64,000 bases of DNA. Origin: Streptomyces roseofulvus (GTDB taxonomy: Bacteria; Actinomycetota; Actinomycetes; Streptomycetales; Streptomycetaceae). The stretch is from contig NZ_BAAAWE010000001.1 of NCBI RefSeq assembly GCF_039534915.1, forward strand, positions 3,286,001 to 3,350,000, in the 5' to 3' direction. The translations under genes and the position numbers were made by a program. The notes beneath the pieces were generated by a model that was not told where the DNA came from, did not search any database, and worked only from the letters and a program-made list of their open reading frames with translations. This document shows positions 51,527 to 59,846 of this stretch, piece by piece (position 1 is the stretch's first letter; each line of letters begins with the position of its first letter).

Positions 51527-52618
51527 CTAGCGGTCTCCGCGCAGGCGGGCGACGGTGTTCAGGGCTTCGCGGGCGCGGGCGGCCAGGGCCGGGCGGTCGC
51601 GGACGTAGGCGTGGGCCGCGCGGACGGGCTCGCGGCGCAGCCAGTGCAGGGCGGTGCGCGGGTCGGGGCGGGCGACGGCGCCCTCGTACACGGTGACGTC
51701 CCCGGTCTTCAGGGAGTCCTTGTACTCGGCGGCGCCCCGCCCGAGGTCGAGCGTCCCGATGCCGGCCGCCGCCGCGCCCTCGGCCATCCGGAGGTGCAGG
51801 ACGAGGCCCGGCGAGTACTTGGCGTACGCGGGGTCGTAGGCGGGGAACCAGCAGGACAGGACGGTCGCCGACCGGAGGCCGAAGTGGGCGGCGATCGGGC
51901 GGTCGCCGGCGTACAGCACGGACAGGACGCCGGAGCAGCCGGGCGTGCGCTGCTCGTGGAGGCGGCGGACCAGGGTGCTGATCCACTCCTGGGCGAAGCG
52001 GTCGCCGCGGCCGGTCCTGCGGTACTGGGCGGACTTCCACGCCATGAGGGTGCGCAGGGCGGCCGGGTCGCGCTCGTCGAAGACGAACCGGACCTCGCCG
52101 TCGGCCTGCCGGCCCAGCTTCCGCTCCTTGGCGAGGGTGGTCCTGAGGAACTTCGGCGACTGGGCGCGCAGCAGCGCCTCGTACGCCGCGTACCCCTCGC
52201 CGACGTCGATGACCGGCGAGGCGAAGGACTCGTGGGCGGCGCCCTCGAAGACGGGCTGGCCGGCCTCCAGGTTGTCGTACTCCCAGACGACGAGGCCGCA
52301 GGCGCGGAGCACGGCCCGGGCGGCGGGCCGGAGTCCGGGGCGGAAGACGCCGCCCTGGCTGTCGGAGACGCCGAACCCGATGGCGGTGCCGCGGCCCAGC
52401 GGGCCCTTCTCGTACGGGAAGAACCCGACGGGTTCGCCGTCCTCCCACCACACCGCGACCCGCGCGCGGGGCCGTACGGCGCCGACGGCGAGGGTGAACT
52501 CCGGTTCCATGAAGGGGTTGGCGGGGGCGCCCGACTTGGCCCTCAGTTCCCGCCACGCCTCGATCTCGCGCTCGCCCAGCTCCCCCGGCCGCACGCTCCG
52601 CACACGCCAAGCACTCAC
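51527..52618 (-). CDS. CelD/BcsL-family GNAT acyltransferase
   Basis: This 363-aa protein starts at GTG 52618. The pattern is a double GNAT fold: ANPFMEPEFTLAVGAVRP, WWEDGEPVGFFPYEKGPLG and FGVSDSQGGVFRPGL in the first half, then SPKFLRTTLAKERKLGRQ, LSVLYAGDRPIAAHFGLRS and LDLGRGAAEYKDSLK in the second. CelD-like proteins acylate polysaccharides or sugar precursors. A FemAB-like aminoacyl transfer is the alternative. It is the first gene of the minus-strand half of the polysaccharide cluster, divergent from the small kinase-fold gene. Confidence 0.85.
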   Translation of the reverse strand: MSAWRVRSVRPGELGEREIEAWRELRAKSGAPANPFMEPEFTLAVGAVRPRARVAVWWEDGEPVGFFPYEKGPLGRGTAIGFGVSDSQGGVFRPGLRPAARAVLRACGLVVWEYDNLEAGQPVFEGAAHESFASPVIDVGEGYAAYEALLRAQSPKFLRTTLAKERKLGRQADGEVRFVFDERDPAALRTLMAWKSAQYRRTGRGDRFAQEWISTLVRRLHEQRTPGCSGVLSVLYAGDRPIAAHFGLRSATVLSCWFPAYDPAYAKYSPGLVLHLRMAEGAAAAGIGTLDLGRGAAEYKDSLKTGDVTVYEGAVARPDPRTALHWLRREPVRAAHAYVRDRPALAARAREALNTVARLRGDR

Positions 52619-52728
52619 CTAGCCGACCCCCCGGTCATCCCCCTGAGTACTGCCAGGACAGGACGGTACCGGCCCGAACCCCTCCCCGGCAGGCATACTC
52701 GCCCTTTGGATCACGGAGGGGGACTTTG

Positions 52729-53364
52729 GTGAGCAAGAGGCTTGTGGGTCAGGGGCGTTCGGCGGACGTGTACGCGGTCGGCGACGACGGGCGCTGGGTG
52801 CTGCGCCGCTACCGGGACGGCGGCGGCACCGCCCGCGAGGCACGGCTGATGGCTCGCCTGGCCGACGCGGGCTATCCGGTCCCGGCGGTACGGGAGGCGG
52901 CCGGGCCCGATCTGGTCCTGGAGCGGCTGCGGGGCCCTTCGCTGATGGACGCGCTGCTGGCGGGGGCGTACGAGCCCGAGACGGCCGGGGTGCTGCTGGC
53001 CGGCCTGCTGGACCGGCTGCACGCGCTGCCGGGCCGGGTGGTCCACCTGGACCTGCACCCGGGGAACGTGGTGCTGGCCGAGGACCGGGGCCCGGTGGTC
53101 ATCGACTGGCGCACGGCGGAGGAGGACGCGGAGCCGGGGCTCGACCGCGCGATGTCGGCGCTGATCCTCGCCGAGGTCGCCGTCTCCGCCGCCCCGCACG
53201 CCCCCGGCGCCCGGGCGGGACTCGCCGCCCTGCTCGCGGCCTCGGCCGGCCCGCTGCTGCTCGCGGAGGCGCGGGCGCGCCGGGCCGCCGACCCGCACCT
53301 GACGGCGGCGGAGGTCGGCGCGCTCGGCGCGGCGGAGGAGCTGGTGCGGTCGCTGACCGGGTGA
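52729..53364 (+). CDS. Small APH/RIO-type kinase-fold protein
   Basis: This 211-aa protein starts at GTG 52729 after GGAGGGGGAC. The catalytic loop VHLDLHPGNVVL (HxDxxxxN) and metal-binding IDWR are present. The glycine-rich region reads VGQGRSADVYAVGDDG. The position of the usual ATP-binding lysine is arginine (WVLRRYRDG). The size is nearer to RIO/Bud32 minimal kinases than to aminoglycoside phosphotransferases. It could phosphorylate a small molecule, a sugar or a protein. It ends 3 nt before the converging lipoprotein gene. Confidence 0.8.
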   Translation: MSKRLVGQGRSADVYAVGDDGRWVLRRYRDGGGTAREARLMARLADAGYPVPAVREAAGPDLVLERLRGPSLMDALLAGAYEPETAGVLLAGLLDRLHALPGRVVHLDLHPGNVVLAEDRGPVVIDWRTAEEDAEPGLDRAMSALILAEVAVSAAPHAPGARAGLAALLAASAGPLLLAEARARRAADPHLTAAEVGALGAAEELVRSLTG

Positions 53365-53367
53365 CGG

Positions 53368-54117
53368 TCAGGCACCCTGCTTGCGGCGGATCTCGGTGAT
53401 CTCCGGGGTGTCCGCCGTGGGGGCGCCGAAGGCGTCGACGCGCACGCCCGTGCCGGTGGCGGTGACCTCCAGGGCCAGGGAGTCGCCCGGGGAGAGCTCG
53501 CGGAGGTCGATCCGGAACTCCAGGGCGTCGCCGGGCATCCGGTGGACGGTCTCCGGCAGGTAGTCGAGACCGGTCAGCGTCTTCCGCAGCGCGGCCTCGT
53601 CGGCCGGGGCCGCGGTGAAGGCCGCGCGGATGCGGTCGGCGTGCGCGTCCGCGACGCACCGGTCGACGTCGGCCAGCGGCACCTCGTCGAGCGAGACGGG
53701 GGCCTCGGGCTGGGGCGGCGGCAGGTCCGAGGGGAGGTCGGCGGGCGCGTCGGCGGAGGCCGGGGGCTGGGCCGGGGTCGGCGGCTCCTCGGCGGCCGGG
53801 GGCGTCCCCGGCACCGTCTCCGCGACGTTCGCGACCTCCGGCAGCGGGGGCAGCTCCATCGCCGTGCCCGGGGCGCAGGTGTTCGCGAGGCGGACGGCGA
53901 GCGCCTCGGCCCGCACCACCGGGTCGGGGTGTCTCTCCAGGTCCTTGCCGGAGAGCATCCGCGGGGACGGGCTCGCGGTGACGGCCGCCGCGGCGGCGGG
54001 CTCGGCGGCGTTCCGCGCGGCGCCGGCGTTCTGCGTGCCGCAGGCGGTGAGGGTCAGCGCGCCGAGGGCGGTGGCGGTGAGGGCGAGGGACCGGAGGAGG
54101 TGCTTCGAAGTGGGCAT
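53368..54117 (-). CDS. Putative lipoprotein with Pro/Ala/Asp-rich linker
   Basis: This 249-aa protein starts at ATG 54117. The signal peptide ends in the lipobox LTAC, so the mature N-terminus is a lipid-modified cysteine (CGTQNAGAARN). A helical segment with KDLERHPDPVVRAEALAVRLANTC, split by its conserved-looking Pro, is followed by a disordered Pro/Ala/Glu/Asp linker (about 100-150). A C-terminal domain (DVDRCVADAHADRIRAAF to the end) carries a second cysteine that could pair with the first. The family is not recognised. It lies between the polysaccharide cluster and the hut operon. Confidence 0.75.
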   Translation of the reverse strand: MPTSKHLLRSLALTATALGALTLTACGTQNAGAARNAAEPAAAAAVTASPSPRMLSGKDLERHPDPVVRAEALAVRLANTCAPGTAMELPPLPEVANVAETVPGTPPAAEEPPTPAQPPASADAPADLPSDLPPPQPEAPVSLDEVPLADVDRCVADAHADRIRAAFTAAPADEAALRKTLTGLDYLPETVHRMPGDALEFRIDLRELSPGDSLALEVTATGTGVRVDAFGAPTADTPEITEIRRKQGA

Positions 54118-54152
54118 GCCGGAATCATGCGGCCGGCCCCGAACCGCCCACA

Positions 54153-54168
54153 TGAGTACGCCTACTCA
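54153..54168. promoter_or_regulatory. Inverted repeat TGAGTA-CGCC-TACTCA
   Basis: A perfect 6-bp inverted repeat is centred about 43 nt upstream of the lipoprotein ATG, within the 84-nt gap after hutI. It is a likely operator or promoter element for the lipoprotein gene. Confidence 0.4.
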
Positions 54169-54201
54169 ACGCCCCGTGCGAGTCACTCAGTTGTCGCTGC
54201 G

Positions 54202-55371
54202 TCACACGACGCGCGCGCCCCTCCGCCACACCTCCGCCACCAGCGGCACGCCGGGCCGGTAGGCGAGGTGCACGTGGGAGGGGGCGTCGAGGACCGTGAG
54301 GTCGGCGCGGGTGCCGGGCGCCAGGCGGCCGACGTCGGTGCGGCGGAGGGCGGCCGCGCCGCCCGCCGTCGCGGACCAGACGGCCTCGTCGGGGGTCATG
54401 CCCATGTCGCGGACGGCGAGGGCGATGCAGAAGGGGACCGAGGAGGTGAACGAGGAGCCCGGGTTGCAGTCCGTGGAGAGCGCCACGGTCACGCCCGCGT
54501 CGAGGAGGCGGCGGGCGTCCGGCCACGCGGCGCGGGTCGAGAACTCCGCGCCCGGCAGCAGCGTCGCCACCGTGTTCCCGGAGGCCAGCGCGTCGACGTC
54601 GGCGTCCGTGAGGTGGGTGCAGTGGTCGGCGCTCGCCGCGTCCAGCTCCACCGCGAGCTGCACGCCGGGGCCGTACGAGAGCTGGTTGGCGTGGATCCTC
54701 GGGAGGAGGCCCCTGGCCATGCCGGCGGTGAGGACCGCACGGGCCTGGTCGCCGTCGAAGGCGCCCTTCTCGCAGAAGACGTCGACCCAGCGGGCGTACG
54801 GGGCGCAGGCGTCCAGCATCGGGCCGGTGACCAGGTCGACGTAGGCCGCGGGGTCGTCGGCGTGGTCCGGGGAGACGATGTGGGCGCCGAGGTAGGTGAC
54901 CTCGTCGGTGTGCTCGGCGGCGATGCGCAGGGCGCGGGCCTCGTCCTCGACGGTCAGGCCGTAGCCCGACTTGGTCTCGAAGGTGGTGGTGCCCTGGCGG
55001 AGCGCCTCCCGCATGAACCGGGCCACGTTGGCGGAGAGTTCGGCGTCCGTGGCGGCACGGGTGGCGGCGACCGTGGTGCGGATGCCGCCGGCCTCGTAAG
55101 GCCGGCCGGACATGCGGGCGTTGAACTCGGCGGTGCGGTCGCCGGCGAAGACGAGGTGCGAGTGGGAGTCGACGAAGCCGGGGAGGACGGCGCGGCCCCC
55201 GGCGTCGACGCGGTGGTCGGCGGCCGGGGCCTGCGCCGCCGGGCCCGCCCAGGCGACCGTCTCGCCGTCCAGGACGAGGGCGGCGTCCTCGACGAGGCCG
55301 AGGGGGCCGTCGCCGAGGGCCGGGTCGTTGGTGACCAGGCTGCGGATGTTCGTGATCAGCGTCGTCGTCAT
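54202..55371 (-). CDS. hutI: Imidazolonepropionase (HutI)
   Basis: This 389-aa amidohydrolase starts at ATG 55371 after CCGGAG. The metal motif [15 protein letters not shown] (HxH), [10 protein letters not shown], the SADHCTHL histidine segment and [14 protein letters not shown] are present. It hydrolyses 4-imidazolone-5-propionate to N-formimino-L-glutamate, the third step of histidine breakdown. It is last in the hut run, 60 nt after hutF, and the gap carries a GGGTGGGCACAAC string seen elsewhere in the window. Confidence 0.95.
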   Translation of the reverse strand: MTTTLITNIRSLVTNDPALGDGPLGLVEDAALVLDGETVAWAGPAAQAPAADHRVDAGGRAVLPGFVDSHSHLVFAGDRTAEFNARMSGRPYEAGGIRTTVAATRAATDAELSANVARFMREALRQGTTTFETKSGYGLTVEDEARALRIAAEHTDEVTYLGAHIVSPDHADDPAAYVDLVTGPMLDACAPYARWVDVFCEKGAFDGDQARAVLTAGMARGLLPRIHANQLSYGPGVQLAVELDAASADHCTHLTDADVDALASGNTVATLLPGAEFSTRAAWPDARRLLDAGVTVALSTDCNPGSSFTSSVPFCIALAVRDMGMTPDEAVWSATAGGAAALRRTDVGRLAPGTRADLTVLDAPSHVHLAYRPGVPLVAEVWRRGARVV

Positions 55372-55431
55372 GGGTGCGCTCCGGTGGGGGGCGGTCGGTT
55401 CGGGTGCGGGCGGGTGGGCACAACCCTGCGG

Positions 55432-56769
55432 TCAGCTTCTGAGGGCGGAGATCGCGTCCGTCAGGGCGGTCGCCGTGTCCGGTACGGAGACGTGGGCGCC
55501 GTCGCGGACGACGGTGCGGCCGCCGACGACCACGTGCCGGACGTCGGCCGCGCTCGCCGCGAAGACGGCCGTCTCCGGGGCCAGGCGCGGGACCGGGCCG
55601 GCCGTGCGGACCGAGTCGAGGGCGATCGTCGTGAAGTCGGCGAGGGCGCCGGTCTCCAGGGCGCCGGCGTCCGCCCAGCCGAGGGCCGCGTGGCCGTCGG
55701 CGGAGGCGGCGCGGAGCAGCGCGGCGGCGGTCCAGTGGCCCCGGACGTGGGTGCGCAGCCGCTCGTTCAGCTCCATGGCGCGCGCCTCCTCCAGGAGGTC
55801 GATGACGGCGTGGCTGTCGCTGCCGAGGGAGAGCGGGGAGCCGGCCTTCTGGAGGGCGACGGCGGGGCCGATGCCGTCGGCGAGGTCGCGTTCGGTGGTG
55901 GGGCACATGCAGGTGCCGGTGGAGGTGGAGCCGACGAGGGCGATGTCCGCGTCGGTCATGTGGGTGTTGTGGACGCCGGTGGTGCGCGGGCCGAGGACGC
56001 CGTGGTCGGCGAGGAGCCGGGTCGGGGTGACGCCGTGGGCGGCCTGGCACGCCTCGTTCTCGGCGGTCTGCTCGGAGAGGTGGACGTGGAGCGGGGCCTG
56101 CCGCTCCTCGGCCCAGCGGGCGACCGTGGAGAGCTGGTCGGCGGGGACCGCCCGGACGGAGTGGATCGCCGCCCCGACGCGTACGCCGTCCCGGTCCTTC
56201 AGCGCGCCGACCCGCTCGGCCCACTTCTCGGCCGTGCCGTCGGAGAAGCGGAGCTGGTGCTGCTCCGGGGCGGCGCCGAAGCCGGAGGAGAGGTAGGCGG
56301 TGTCGAGGAGGGTGATGCGGATGCCCGCCTCCCGCGCCGCCGCGATCAGGGCCTCGCCCATGGCGTTGGGGTCGTCGTAGGGGGTGCCGCCGGGGGCGTG
56401 GTGGAGGTAGTGGAACTCGCCGACCGCGGTGATGCCGGCCAGCGCCATCTCGGCGTACACGGCCCGGGCGAGCGCGAAGTAGCCGTCCGGGGTGAGCCGC
56501 TGGGCGACGCCGTACATGACCTCGCGCCAGGTCCAGAAGGTGCCGGAGCCGACCTGGACGGTGCCGCGCAGGGCCCGGTGGAAGGCGTGGCTGTGGGCGT
56601 TGGCGAGGCCCGGGATCGTGAAACCGCGCAGCACGACCGCGCCGGGCGGCGGGGTGTCCACGCCGGTGCGGACGGCGGCGATGCGGCCGTCCTTCACGTC
56701 CAGGGCGACGCCCGGCTCGGCGTGGGTGCCGAGCCAGGCGTGCTCCAGCCAGTACGTCGTCAGCGGCAC
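55432..56769 (-). CDS. hutF: Formimidoylglutamate deiminase (HutF)
   Basis: This 445-aa amidohydrolase starts at GTG 56769, overlapping the preceding gene by 10 nt. Motifs are GLANAHSHAFHRALRG (metal HxH), PLHVHLSEQTAENEAC, and SLGSDSHAVIDLLEEAR with the catalytic aspartate. It converts N-formimino-L-glutamate to N-formyl-L-glutamate plus ammonia. This choice of route implies a downstream deformylase step, for which the M20 hydrolase encoded just upstream is a candidate. Confidence 0.92.
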   Translation of the reverse strand: MPLTTYWLEHAWLGTHAEPGVALDVKDGRIAAVRTGVDTPPPGAVVLRGFTIPGLANAHSHAFHRALRGTVQVGSGTFWTWREVMYGVAQRLTPDGYFALARAVYAEMALAGITAVGEFHYLHHAPGGTPYDDPNAMGEALIAAAREAGIRITLLDTAYLSSGFGAAPEQHQLRFSDGTAEKWAERVGALKDRDGVRVGAAIHSVRAVPADQLSTVARWAEERQAPLHVHLSEQTAENEACQAAHGVTPTRLLADHGVLGPRTTGVHNTHMTDADIALVGSTSTGTCMCPTTERDLADGIGPAVALQKAGSPLSLGSDSHAVIDLLEEARAMELNERLRTHVRGHWTAAALLRAASADGHAALGWADAGALETGALADFTTIALDSVRTAGPVPRLAPETAVFAASAADVRHVVVGGRTVVRDGAHVSVPDTATALTDAISALRS

Positions 56770-57971
56770 GCCAGCTCCTCCAGTACGTCGGCGAGTGCGC
56801 GGACCCCGGCGACGCAGTCGTCCTCGGCCGCGAACTCGGCCGGGGAGTGCGAGACGCCGGTGGGGTTCCGTACGAACAGCATGGCGGTCGGGATCGACTC
56901 GGACAGGATGCCCGCGTCGTGTCCGGCGCCGGTGCCGAGGACGGGCGTCTTCTCGCCGAGGACGCGGCTCAGCTCGTCGCGCAGGGTGTGCGAGAAGTCG
57001 ACGACCGGGGTGTACGACTCCTGGACGACGGCGAGGTCGATGCCGTGCCGGTCGGCGTACGCCCGGGCGGCGGCCTCGACGCCGGCGGTGACGGCGTCCA
57101 GGGAGCCCTGGTCGGCGGCGCGGGCGTCGAGCCAGCCGCGGACCATCGACGGGATGGCGTTGACGCCGTTCGGCTCGACCGCGATCTTCCCGAAGGTGGC
57201 GACGGCGCCCGCGAGTTCGGCCTCGCGGCGGGCGGCGAGGACGGTCTCGGCGTACGTCAGCATCGGGTCGCGGCGGTCCACGAGCCGGGTGGTGCCCGCG
57301 TGGTTGGCCTCGCCGGCGAAGTCGTACCGCCAGCGGCCGTGCGGCCAGATGGCGGAGGCGATGCCGACGGCGTCGCCGGACAGGTCGAGGGCGCGGCCCT
57401 GCTCGACGTGGAGCTCGACGAAGGCGCCGATCCGGGCCAGCCGCTCGGGGTCCGGTCCGATCCCCTCGGGGTCGTGGCCGGCCGCCTCCATGGCCTGCGG
57501 CAGGGTGATGCCGTCGGCGTCGCGGAGCTCGTACGCCTGCTCCTTCGTCAGCCGGCCGGCGGTGAGGCGGGAGCCGACGCAGGCGAGGCCGAAGCGCGCG
57601 CCCTCCTCGTCGCCGAAGTTGACGATGGCGAGGGGCCGCTTGAACGAGACGCCGCGGGCGCGGAGTTCGTCGAGGGCGGCGAAGGCGGAGACGACGCCGA
57701 GGGGGCCGTCGAAGGCGCCGCCGTCGGGGACGGAGTCCAGGTGGGAGCCGGTGACGACGGCGTCGCCGGCCGTCGGGTCGCCGAGCCAGGCCCACTGGTT
57801 GCCGTTGCGGTCGGTCTCGACGTCCAGGCGGCGGGCCTCGGCCTGCATCCGGAACCAGAGCCGGCAGTCGGCGTCGGCCCCGGTCCAGGCGTAGCGGCGG
57901 TAGCCGCCGGTGGCGGCGCTGCGGCCGAGGGGCCGCAGCGACCGCCACATGGCGTGGAAGCTGTCGCTCAC
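56760..57971 (-). CDS. M20-family amidohydrolase (allantoate amidohydrolase/N-carbamoylase-like) in the hut operon
   Basis: This 403-aa protein starts at GTG 57971 (GTGA overlap with hutU). The dinuclear metal site is visible: [21 protein letters not shown] (His, Asp), [11 protein letters not shown] (Glu pair), FVELHVEQG (His) and late GAGHDAGIL and GVSHSPAEF (His). The family hydrolyses allantoate, ureidoglycolate or N-carbamoyl amino acids. Its place between hutU and hutF suggests it acts on N-formyl- or N-formimino-glutamate, replacing a dedicated HutG, which I do not see here. The substrate is inference. Confidence 0.88.
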   Translation of the reverse strand: MSDSFHAMWRSLRPLGRSAATGGYRRYAWTGADADCRLWFRMQAEARRLDVETDRNGNQWAWLGDPTAGDAVVTGSHLDSVPDGGAFDGPLGVVSAFAALDELRARGVSFKRPLAIVNFGDEEGARFGLACVGSRLTAGRLTKEQAYELRDADGITLPQAMEAAGHDPEGIGPDPERLARIGAFVELHVEQGRALDLSGDAVGIASAIWPHGRWRYDFAGEANHAGTTRLVDRRDPMLTYAETVLAARREAELAGAVATFGKIAVEPNGVNAIPSMVRGWLDARAADQGSLDAVTAGVEAAARAYADRHGIDLAVVQESYTPVVDFSHTLRDELSRVLGEKTPVLGTGAGHDAGILSESIPTAMLFVRNPTGVSHSPAEFAAEDDCVAGVRALADVLEELACR

Positions 57972-59644
57972 GCGGACGCCTCGTCGCCGGCACCCTCGCG
58001 CATGGGGACGCGGACGCCCTTCTCGTCGGCGACGCGCTCGGCGATGTCGTAGCCGGCGTCGACGTGCCGGATGACGCCCATGCCGGGGTCGTTGGTGAGC
58101 ACGCGGCGGATCTTCTCGCCGGCGAGCCTGGTGCCGTCGGCGACGGAGACCTGGCCGGCGTGGATGGAGCGGCCCATGCCGACGCCGCCGCCGTGGTGGA
58201 TGGAGACCCAGGAGGCGCCGGAGGCGACGTTCACCATGGCGTTGAGCAGCGGCCAGTCGGCGATGGCGTCGGAGCCGTCGAGCATGGCCTCGGTCTCGCG
58301 GTACGGGGAGGCGACGGAGCCGCAGTCGAGGTGGTCGCGGCCGATCGCGAGGGGGGCGGCGAGGCTGCCGTCGGCGACCATGTCGTTGAACATGGCACCG
58401 GCCTTGTCGCGCTCGCCCTGGCCGAGCCAGCAGATGCGGGCCGGGAGGCCCTGGAAGTGGACGCGCTCGCCGGCCATCTTGATCCAGCGGTGCAGCGACT
58501 CGTTCTCGGGGAAGAGGTCGAGGATCGCCTTGTCCGTCTTGTGGATGTCGGACGCCTCGCCGGAGAGGGCCGCCCAGCGGAAGGGGCCCTTGCCCTCGCA
58601 GAAGAGGGGGCGGATGTACGCGGGGACGAAGCCGGGGAAGGCGAACGCGCGGTCGTAGCCGGCCAGCTGGGCCTCGCCGCGGATCGAGTTGCCGTAGTCG
58701 AAGACCTCGGCGCCGGCGTCCATGAAGCCGACCATGGCCTCGACGTGCCGGGCCATGGACTCGCGGGCCCGGGCGGTGAAGCCCGCCGGGTCCTTGGCGG
58801 CCGCGTCGGCCATGTCCTCGAAGGCGACGCCGACCGGCAGGTAGGAGAGCGGGTCGTGGGCCGAGGTCTGGTCGGTGACGATGTCGATCGGGGCGCCCTC
58901 GGCGAGCATCTGCGGGACCAGCTCGGCGGCGTTGCCCAGGAGGCCGATGGAGAGCGGGCGGCGGGCGTCGCGGGCCTCGACGGCGAGCTGGAGGGCGTGG
59001 GCCAGGTCGTCGGCCTTCACGTCCAGGTAGCGGTGCTCGATGCGGCGCTCGATGGCGCGCGGGTCGACGTCGACGCAGATCGCGACGCCGTCGTTCATCG
59101 TCACGGCGAGGGGCTGGGCGCCGCCCATGCCGCCGAGGCCGGCGGTGAGGGTGATCGTGCCGGCCAGGGTGCCGCCGAACTTCTTCGCGGCGACGGCGGC
59201 GAAGGTCTCGTAGGTGCCCTGGAGGATGCCCTGGGTGCCGATGTAGATCCAGGAGCCGGCCGTCATCTGGCCGTACATGGTGAGGCCGAGGGCCTCCAGG
59301 CGCCGGAACTCCTCCCAGTTGGCCCAGTCGCCGACCAGGTTGGAGTTGGCGATGAGGACGCGGGGCGCCCACTCGTGGGTCTGCATGACGCCGACCGGGC
59401 GGCCGGACTGGACCAGCATGGTCTCGTCCTGCTTGAGGGTGCGCAGGGTGCGGACCATGGCGTCGAAGGAGCGCCAGTCGCGGGCGGCCTTGCCGGTGCC
59501 GCCGTAGACGACGAGCTTGTCGGGGTGCTCGGCGACCTCGGGGTCCAGGTTGTTCTGGAGCATCCGGAGGGCGGCCTCCTGCTGCCATCCCAGGGCGCTC
59601 AGTTCCGTACCGCGCGGGGCCCGTACGGGGCGGGGTCCTGACAT
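57968..59644 (-). CDS. hutU: Urocanate hydratase (HutU)
   Basis: This 558-aa protein starts at ATG 59644 after CGAGGAGG. Typical segments are [20 protein letters not shown], the NAD-binding region [20 protein letters not shown] (split by its glycine cluster), [20 protein letters not shown], and [18 protein letters not shown] near the active site. It hydrates urocanate to imidazolone propionate with tightly bound NAD+. It is the first gene of the operon hutU, M20 hydrolase, hutF, hutI, each coupled or closely spaced. The histidase gene hutH is not in the window. Confidence 0.96.
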   Translation of the reverse strand: MSGPRPVRAPRGTELSALGWQQEAALRMLQNNLDPEVAEHPDKLVVYGGTGKAARDWRSFDAMVRTLRTLKQDETMLVQSGRPVGVMQTHEWAPRVLIANSNLVGDWANWEEFRRLEALGLTMYGQMTAGSWIYIGTQGILQGTYETFAAVAAKKFGGTLAGTITLTAGLGGMGGAQPLAVTMNDGVAICVDVDPRAIERRIEHRYLDVKADDLAHALQLAVEARDARRPLSIGLLGNAAELVPQMLAEGAPIDIVTDQTSAHDPLSYLPVGVAFEDMADAAAKDPAGFTARARESMARHVEAMVGFMDAGAEVFDYGNSIRGEAQLAGYDRAFAFPGFVPAYIRPLFCEGKGPFRWAALSGEASDIHKTDKAILDLFPENESLHRWIKMAGERVHFQGLPARICWLGQGERDKAGAMFNDMVADGSLAAPLAIGRDHLDCGSVASPYRETEAMLDGSDAIADWPLLNAMVNVASGASWVSIHHGGGVGMGRSIHAGQVSVADGTRLAGEKIRRVLTNDPGMGVIRHVDAGYDIAERVADEKGVRVPMREGAGDEASA

Positions 59645-59671
59645 GGCGTGCCTCCTCGAATGTCGTTCAGA

Positions 59672-59707
59672 TATTCACATCCTGACCTGATGAATAGTTG
59701 TAGTCAA
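59672..59707 (-). promoter_or_regulatory. hut operon promoter with overlapping operator
   Basis: On the minus strand TTGACT (59707-59702), a 17-bp spacer and CAGGAT (59684-59679) form a good promoter. An inverted repeat TATTCA-N13-TGAATA (59672-59696) spans the -10 and the likely start point, the expected place for a repressor released by urocanate or a similar inducer. No regulator gene is adjacent. Confidence 0.55.
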
Positions 59708-59810
59708 CAGGGCGCGGCCCGCACCCCCCGCGGACCGGCGGAATCCGGCCGCCTCCGCACGGGCGCCGCGCGCCGGGGACACCGCGCCCGGATCCCCGCC
59801 GTACGCCCCG

Positions 59811-59839
59811 GTGACGGGCGGCGCCGGGGCCGCCAGGAT
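59811..59839 (+). promoter_or_regulatory. Promoter for a leaderless decarboxylase-like gene
   Basis: GTGACG (59811-59816), a 17-bp spacer and CAGGAT (59834-59839) would start transcription at or next to ATG 59847. Confidence 0.4.
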
Positions 59840-59846
59840 GGACCCC

